A stretch of DNA of 8,507 bases. Source: JBGPIK01 sp041484845 (GTDB lineage: Bacteria > Desulfobacterota > Binatia > UBA9968). The translations under genes and the position numbers were made by a program. The DNA is taken from contig JBGPIK010000303.1 in NCBI GenBank assembly GCA_041484845.1, positions 1-8,507 of the forward strand, written 5' to 3'. Shown one piece after another: positions 5,028-8,507 of this stretch. The notes beneath the pieces were generated by a model that saw only the letters and a list, made by a program, of their open reading frames with translations, did not search any database and had not been told where the DNA came from. Within the stretch, counting starts at the first letter, position 1; each line of letters begins with the position of its first letter.

Positions 5028-6764
5028 TCAAGCATCCGCCTTCCTTTTAGCCGCAGACGAGACCCCCTCCTTCATCCTCCCCCGCATTTTTGCGGGGGAG
5101 CAAAGAGGTGGGGGCGACGCCGGCACATAGCCTAATTGGCGATCCCGCTCAATGAGCGTGCGTGGCCGATCAACCGCGCACCCGTAACCGCCGCCCCCTG
5201 CCGTAAAGAAAGTTACGCTGCCGTTTTTTTTCAGCGGATAGCTCGGTCGCTTGGTCAACCATGTTCCCGGATCGTCCGGCGACGACTTAACCCACGCCTT
5301 CGCCGTGGCGCCACATTCTCCGCCGAATAGCCCCCACGGCGCCGTCCGTTGCCGCTCGACGTTGATGTTCGTAAATGCATCGCACAGCACGCGCACGGAT
5401 ATCTCAATACCTAAACCGCCGCGGAATCTTCCCGCGCCGCCGCTTCCCTCGCGCAATCGTTGATGTTCCACAAGCACGGGGTAATAAATTTCCTGGAGCT
5501 CAATGGGAGCGTTTTGCACGTCCCCTTGGCAGATCGAAACCGTCGCGTTCTCGCCATCCTCGTGCGGGCGCCCGCCCCAACCTCCGCCCATGATCGTCTG
5601 GCACAGGAATCTTCTTCCCGTGCGCGGGTCGTCGCCGAAAAACGCATAGCCGCCCATGTCGCCCTTGTGGCCGGCGGCGATTCTCTCGGGCAAAGCCGGC
5701 GCGATGGCGCGCAAAATAAGATCGATCACCGTCGGCAGCGTACGGCTCCAGTTGCCCACCGGCGCCGGCGGAGTGGCGCTCAAAATCTTGCCCTTCGGAA
5801 TGATGATTTTGAGCGGACGAAAGCACCCTTCATCGATGGGCGAAAAGGGACTGACCAGCGATTTAAACGCCACGCGAGCGGCGGCGACCGCACCCGATTC
5901 GCCGGAATTGATCGAGCCCCGCACCTGGTCGCTGATCTCAGAAAAGTCGATGGTCATCTCGCTCCCGCTGATCTCGACTTTCACCTTCAGCGGCACGGGC
6001 CGGTTGAGGTCGACGCCGTCGCTGTCAAAAAGCGCTTCGGCCTCGTACTTGCCGGGCTTGATGCGCGCGACCTGCTCGCGCGCCAAAGCTTCCGATTGGC
6101 GCCAGATCGCGTTCACGCACTGTAAGAAAACGTCCAGGCCGTAGCGATTCACCAGCGCGCCGAGGCCGCGATCGCCGATGCGGCAGGCGGCGATTTGCGC
6201 ACGCAGATCGCCGAGGCAGGATTCGGCGAAACGAACATTATCGGAGATAATTTGGAAAAGATCCTGATTGGGTTGATCGCCGCGATAAAGCTTCAACGAG
6301 CGAAACTGCAGCCCTTCTTCATAAACTTCGCGCGTGCCGCTGTAGCCGAAGCCGACGCGCACGCCACCGATGTCGATCCAGTGCGCGCGCACGGCGAGAA
6401 ATGCGACAAGATCTCCGTGATGAAAAAACGGCGTATAGACCACGACGTTATTCAGGTGCTGGCCGCAAACATAGGGATGATTCATGATCAGCACGTCGCC
6501 GGGGCGAAAACCATCCTTACCGTGCATACGCACGCCATCGACGATGGCCGGGCCGAGATCGGCCAGAAAGATCGGCAGAGCGCCGAAATTCTGCGAGAGA
6601 ATATTGCCGTCGGGATCGACGATGCCGACGCAGTAGTCGCGCACCTCATAGATCATCATATTGTAGGAAGTTTTACGCAGCACCGTCGCCATCTCATTGG
6701 CGATATGAGCCAGCCCGTTGCGCACGACTTCGACAGTGATGGGATTAGCGGCCGCTTGAGGCAT
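5028..6764 (-). CDS. hyuB: Hydantoinase/oxoprolinase B subunit (N-methylhydantoinase B-like)
   Basis: A 578-residue cytoplasmic protein collinear with hydantoinase-B proteins: NPITVEVVRNGL (7-18), NHPYVCGQHLNNV (95-107), RAHWIDIGG (126-134), VYEEGLQF (147-154), GGGWGGRPHEDGENA (393-407), GAGRFRGGLG (443-452) and TAGGGGYG (521-528). It is the expected partner of HyuA in ATP-dependent opening of cyclic amides or in related carboxylations. The NDPYxGGTH and RAHHxDIGG motifs usual in the family are altered here to NHPYVCGQH and RAHWIDIGG, which may mean a different substrate. The stop of the small upstream ORF directly abutts its ATG (TAAATG), and its own ribosome site is weak, so translation is probably coupled. 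The C-terminus is odd: after GYV (545-547) the family's usual tail is absent. Residues 551-567 are encoded by a 52-base palindrome, followed by 11 more residues. Confidence 0.93.
   Translation of the reverse strand: MPQAAANPITVEVVRNGLAHIANEMATVLRKTSYNMMIYEVRDYCVGIVDPDGNILSQNFGALPIFLADLGPAIVDGVRMHGKDGFRPGDVLIMNHPYVCGQHLNNVVVYTPFFHHGDLVAFLAVRAHWIDIGGVRVGFGYSGTREVYEEGLQFRSLKLYRGDQPNQDLFQIISDNVRFAESCLGDLRAQIAACRIGDRGLGALVNRYGLDVFLQCVNAIWRQSEALAREQVARIKPGKYEAEALFDSDGVDLNRPVPLKVKVEISGSEMTIDFSEISDQVRGSINSGESGAVAAARVAFKSLVSPFSPIDEGCFRPLKIIIPKGKILSATPPAPVGNWSRTLPTVIDLILRAIAPALPERIAAGHKGDMGGYAFFGDDPRTGRRFLCQTIMGGGWGGRPHEDGENATVSICQGDVQNAPIELQEIYYPVLVEHQRLREGSGGAGRFRGGLGIEISVRVLCDAFTNINVERQRTAPWGLFGGECGATAKAWVKSSPDDPGTWLTKRPSYPLKKNGSVTFFTAGGGGYGCAVDRPRTLIERDRQLGYVPASPPPLCSPAKMRGRMKEGVSSAAKRKADA
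5063..5114. repeat. G/C palindrome (CCTCCCCCGCA-TTTT-TGCGGGGGAG) inside the hyuB 3' end
   Basis: A perfect 10-bp stem (CTCCCCCGCA at 5077-5086 with TGCGGGGGAG at 5091-5100) surrounds a TTTT loop. It is flanked by an imperfect outer stem, CCCCCTCCT (5063-5071) against AGGTGGGGG (5106-5114). Elements of this shape are a common dispersed repeat in environmental genomes. This copy is translated in frame as the end of HyuB. A more diverged relative lies at 6948-6991. Confidence 0.85.
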
Positions 6765-6911
6765 TTACTTCTTTTCTTCGACCGTGACCGCTCGCGAAGC
6801 CGAATGCCCCGGCAAAATCGCTTCGCGCAGTGAATAGAGAAATTTGCGCACACTCACGCGCGTCCCCATGAGCGTGAGCAGCATATCGTGAGTTTCGTTA
6901 TTACCTGACAT
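6765..6911 (-). CDS. Unrecognised small ORF translationally coupled to hyuB
   Basis: A 48-residue product starting MSGNNETHDMLLTLMG and ending AVTVEEKK. I recognise no family. The middle (about residues 7-30) could form one amphipathic helix with several Arg/Lys; there is no signal peptide, membrane span or Cys pair. Support for a real gene is contextual. AAAGGAG lies 5 bases before the ATG, and its TAA is immediately followed by the hyuB ATG with no gap. The frame stays open further upstream to an ATG at 7013 that also has a strong GGGAGGT site. That 82-residue version would carry 34 extra residues partly encoded by a G/C palindrome, so I prefer the shorter start. It may be a small subunit, or a leader peptide that feeds ribosomes into hyuB. 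Confidence 0.55.
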   Translation of the reverse strand: MSGNNETHDMLLTLMGTRVSVRKFLYSLREAILPGHSASRAVTVEEKK

Positions 6912-6916
6912 CGAAT

Positions 6917-6923
6917 CTCCTTT
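6917..6923 (-). promoter_or_regulatory. Strong ribosome binding site for the small ORF (start 6911)
   Basis: AAAGGAG on the minus strand with a 5-base spacer to ATG at 6911. It decides in favour of the 48-residue small ORF and is stronger than any site directly before hyuB. Confidence 0.6.
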
Positions 6924-6947
6924 AGCCGTTATCTCATTAACGCGGTC

Positions 6948-6991
6948 ACTCAATTCTCGCCCCCGGTTGCGGGGGAAAGTGAGAGAGGGGG
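6948..6991. repeat. Diverged second copy of the G/C palindrome
   Basis: CCCCC (6960-6964) and GGGGG (6971-6975) flank GGTTGC, followed by AAAGTGAGAGAGGGGG. The order TGCGGGGGA...GAG..GGGG matches the right half of the copy inside hyuB, and the left half CTCAATTCTCGCCCCC is a looser match. It lies between two alternative start codons (7013 and 6911) of the small ORF. Confidence 0.6.
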
Positions 6992-7016
6992 CGCAGCGGC
7001 TTAACCGATTCATCGC

Positions 7017-7023
7017 ACCTCCC
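7017..7023 (-). promoter_or_regulatory. Alternative ribosome binding site upstream of the palindrome (start 7013)
   Basis: GGGAGGT on the minus strand, 3 bases before an ATG at 7013 that is in frame with the small ORF. Using it would require translating through the palindrome. It may be the relic of an original start now separated from its gene by the repeat, or a working second start. Confidence 0.4.
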
Positions 7024-7038
7024 TCAAAACTACGTTTT

Positions 7039-7120
7039 TCATCCCGAAGAGGCGTGAGAGATCCAAGAAGGATTTTTCGCGGAGTCTATCCTGAGCGCAG
7101 CCGAAGGGCTCAAAATGACA
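7039..7120. repeat. Interspersed repeat copy B (TGTCATTT...GGGATGA, minus orientation)
   Basis: Read on the minus strand it starts TGTCATTTTGAGCCCTTCGG, continues with GCGAAAAATCC and GGATCTCTCAC, and ends TTCGGGATGA. Block order matches copy A at 313-368, but this copy is longer (82 against 56 bases), mainly through an extra segment after GAGCCC. It also contains a small hairpin AGCC-CTTC-GGCT. It takes up much of the 225-base gap after the binding-protein gene. Confidence 0.6.
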
Positions 7121-7136
7121 TGCGCGTAAACCGCGT

Positions 7137-8102
7137 CTAACGAGCTTTCAACACCTCTTCCAAAACCGATTCATCAATGAAGTCGTTCGGGCTGCGTTTT
7201 GCCGCCCCGGGCGTTTTCGCTTCGAGGGTTGCGAGGAAATCGGTAATGCCATCGCGCTCCGTGCGCAACGTCTCCGAAACACTTTTGACAAAATAATCGT
7301 AGGTCTTGATCGCCTCGGGCCTGGAACCGACGTGAATATATTTCTCGATCACGCGCACCGTCACATCGCGATTCGCCTTCATCGTGCGAATCGCCTCCAG
7401 ATGGGCGCGCAAATATCTGCGCACGATGTCACGGCGCTCTTTCAAATCGCGCTTGCGGGCCACGATCGACAATTCCGGATAGCGCATGCCCATCGTGTTC
7501 AAATCGCCCAACCGGCTGAATCCTGAATTTTCCAACACAAACAATCCGGGAGGCGACATGATCGTAGCGGACACCACCCCTCTTTCCAGGGCGGTCAAGC
7601 GGTTTCGTTCGCCGCCAAGCTGTAAAAAAGTCACATCCTTATCCGGATTCATCCCGTTCTTTTTAAACGCGTAGCGCAGGCCGATATCATTGTTGCCGCC
7701 GAAACTGGCGATGCCTATCTTCTTGCCTTTGAGCTGTTGAAAGGACGTGATGTCCTTCGCGGCAATGACTCCCGCCGACATAGAATTGCAGACCGTCGCC
7801 ACGATGGTGACTTCGGCGCCTCCGAGGGCCACCTGCACGGAAACCCCGCCGCTCACGTGCGCGAAATCGAGTCCGCCGGACAACAACGCCGCCATACTCC
7901 TGGAGCCGCCCGAGATCATAACCGGATCGACGTCCAATCCCACTTTCTTGAATTCTCCGGTATCCAGCCCTACCCAAAATGGGATGTTATAGCCGGCGAT
8001 CCCCGGATAACTTGCGGCAATCCTTTGCTGCGCCGCAACATCTGCGCGCAGCGGATTGAAAAAGCCCATCGCGAAAAGCAAAACAAGGAAGATTTTTTTC
8101 AT
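7137..8102 (-). CDS. ABC transporter substrate-binding protein, NMT1/SsuA (NitT/TauT-like) family
   Basis: A 321-residue secreted protein with a clear signal peptide: Lys-Lys near the start, a hydrophobic core IFLVLLFAMGFF, and likely cleavage near residues 20-25. No lipobox cysteine is present, so it is probably free in the periplasm. The mature part follows the NMT1/THI5-like fold: SYPGIAGYNIPFWVGLDTG (31-49), GLDVDPVMISGGSRSMAALL (55-74), LDFAHVSGG (78-86), ITSFQQLKGKKIGIASFGGN (118-137) and a terminal EVLKAR. Relatives deliver taurine, nitrate, aromatic acids or thiamine precursors to an ABC importer; the ligand here is unknown. No permease or ATPase gene lies in the window. It follows another binding-protein gene by 128 bases and precedes the hydantoinase genes, so it may capture their substrate. 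GGAG lies 12 bases before the ATG, rather far. Confidence 0.9.
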   Translation of the reverse strand: MKKIFLVLLFAMGFFNPLRADVAAQQRIAASYPGIAGYNIPFWVGLDTGEFKKVGLDVDPVMISGGSRSMAALLSGGLDFAHVSGGVSVQVALGGAEVTIVATVCNSMSAGVIAAKDITSFQQLKGKKIGIASFGGNNDIGLRYAFKKNGMNPDKDVTFLQLGGERNRLTALERGVVSATIMSPPGLFVLENSGFSRLGDLNTMGMRYPELSIVARKRDLKERRDIVRRYLRAHLEAIRTMKANRDVTVRVIEKYIHVGSRPEAIKTYDYFVKSVSETLRTERDGITDFLATLEAKTPGAAKRSPNDFIDESVLEEVLKAR

Positions 8103-8128
8103 GTGTCGATAGTTCTCCGCATGCCGAT

Positions 8129-8158
8129 ACCATATTCATAGGGGAAAACATAAGTCAA
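8129..8158 (-). promoter_or_regulatory. Possible sigma70-type promoter for the binding-protein gene
   Basis: On the minus strand TTGACT (8158-8153) and TATGGT (8134-8129) are separated by 18 bases in an AT-richer stretch. This would start transcription about 20 bases before the ATG at 8102. The -10 matches only four of six consensus bases, so this is tentative. Confidence 0.3.
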
Positions 8159-8197
8159 ATTTTGTCAGGCTAGCTCGCGCAAAACTCCGCTAAGGGC

Positions 8198-8230
8198 TGC
8201 TCTTTGCTCTTTGCTCGCTGCCCCCTGCTC
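8198..8230. repeat. Short purine/pyrimidine tandem tract (7-bp unit TTTGCTC)
   Basis: TTTGCTC occurs twice head to tail (8203-8216), flanked by TGCTC before it and GCTGCCCCCTGCTC after it. On the coding strand the tract (GAGCAGGGGGCAGCGAGCAAAGAGCA) begins immediately after the TAG stop of the upstream binding-protein gene. It is not self-complementary and so is not a hairpin terminator. Confidence 0.5.
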
Positions 8231-8507
8231 CTACGGATAAAGCTCCTTCAAAAGTCCGCTTTTCTCCAGATTATCGAGGAAACGATGATCGATAAATTGC
8301 TCAGGCTTGGCGTTTTTTGCCGCGGGAAGCGTCTTGGCCAAATCATCCAATGCGTTCTGCACTCCCGCGACATTGATATAAGGCGCCTTTTCCAACACCT
8401 TGCCTAAGTAGAGATCATAGGCCTTTTGCAGCACCGCCGGATCCTGGATCTTCGTATAGGTGGCCATCGACTTAAACGTTTGTTCTTTATCGATTCGGGC
8501 TCGGTGA
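8231..8507 (-). CDS. ABC transporter substrate-binding protein, C-terminal part (runs off the window)
   Basis: Ninety-one residues are visible, open to the right-hand edge, so the Met encoded at 8467 is internal and not a start. The visible sequence begins with RARIDKEQTFKSMATYTKIQ and continues DPAVLQKAYDLYLGKVLEKA, then GVQNALDDLAK, PEQFIDHRFLDNLEKSGLLK and ELYP. This is the helical C-terminal lobe typical of NMT1-like periplasmic binding proteins, where a 'KYTKxxDxxVLxxxYxxY' segment precedes a final 'FxDxRFLxxLExSGL' helix. It is not a duplicate of the neighbouring binding-protein gene, whose C-terminus differs. Its signal peptide and ligand pocket lie outside the window. Family call is fairly sure; the ligand cannot be stated. 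Confidence 0.82.
   Translation of the reverse strand, partial: HRARIDKEQTFKSMATYTKIQDPAVLQKAYDLYLGKVLEKAPYINVAGVQNALDDLAKTLPAAKNAKPEQFIDHRFLDNLEKSGLLKELYP

Noticed and set aside
5460..6833. Long + strand open frames of 221 and 212 codons opposite hyuB
   Set aside because: They lie antisense to well-conserved hydantoinase-B sequence and show no recognisable domain or good start context.
6912..7136. Riboswitch or structured leader before the hyuB unit
   Set aside because: The only structure I could see is accounted for by two dispersed repeats. I found no conserved aptamer-like motif.

Overview
The window is a stretch of environmental, moderately GC-rich bacterial chromosome in which every supported gene lies on the minus strand. 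The gene content fits large-genome uncultured soil or aquatic bacteria of the deltaproteobacterial / Binatota / Tectomicrobia / Rokubacteria kind: NMT1-type binding proteins, split hydantoinase/oxoprolinase subunits, M24-fold hydrolases and an MmgE/PrpD protein. So do the gene gaps, which are full of short palindromic and tandem repeats. This placement is an inference from gene content and repeat style; there is no rRNA or other marker gene here.

In transcription order (right to left on the given strand): the C-terminal end of an ABC substrate-binding protein (8231-8507); a complete NMT1/SsuA-like periplasmic binding protein with a signal peptide (7137-8102); a 48-codon unrecognised small ORF whose stop codon abuts the next start (6765-6911); hyuB, a hydantoinase/oxoprolinase B-type subunit (5028-6764); two consecutive M24 (creatinase/aminopeptidase 'pita-bread' fold) genes (3888-5000 and 2612-3709); hyuA, the ATP-using A-type subunit (491-2533); and the N-terminal part of an MmgE/PrpD family gene (1-272). 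No tRNA, rRNA, CRISPR array or insertion sequence was seen, and no stretch longer than about 225 bases lacks a gene.

Working model (inference): this is a catabolic locus for a small cyclic amide, ureido or amidine-type compound. Binding proteins capture the ligand, HyuA/HyuB open or activate the ring with ATP, the M24-fold proteins hydrolyse a C-N bond, and the MmgE/PrpD protein may act downstream. Two features stand out. The usual hyuA-hyuB pair is split by two M24 genes. Both M24 proteins have lost most of the five metal ligands of the family; one keeps the histidine that serves as catalytic residue in metal-free creatinase, and the other has lost that too.

The gaps between genes form a second layer. 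A 9-bp-unit inverted array, an 8-bp-unit inverted array, a 7-bp-unit tandem tract and a G/C palindrome each sit at the 3' end of a different gene. In two cases they supply the stop codon, and in one (hyuB) they have rewritten the C-terminus. Two diverged copies of a TGTCATTT...GGGATRA interspersed repeat fill the two largest gaps.
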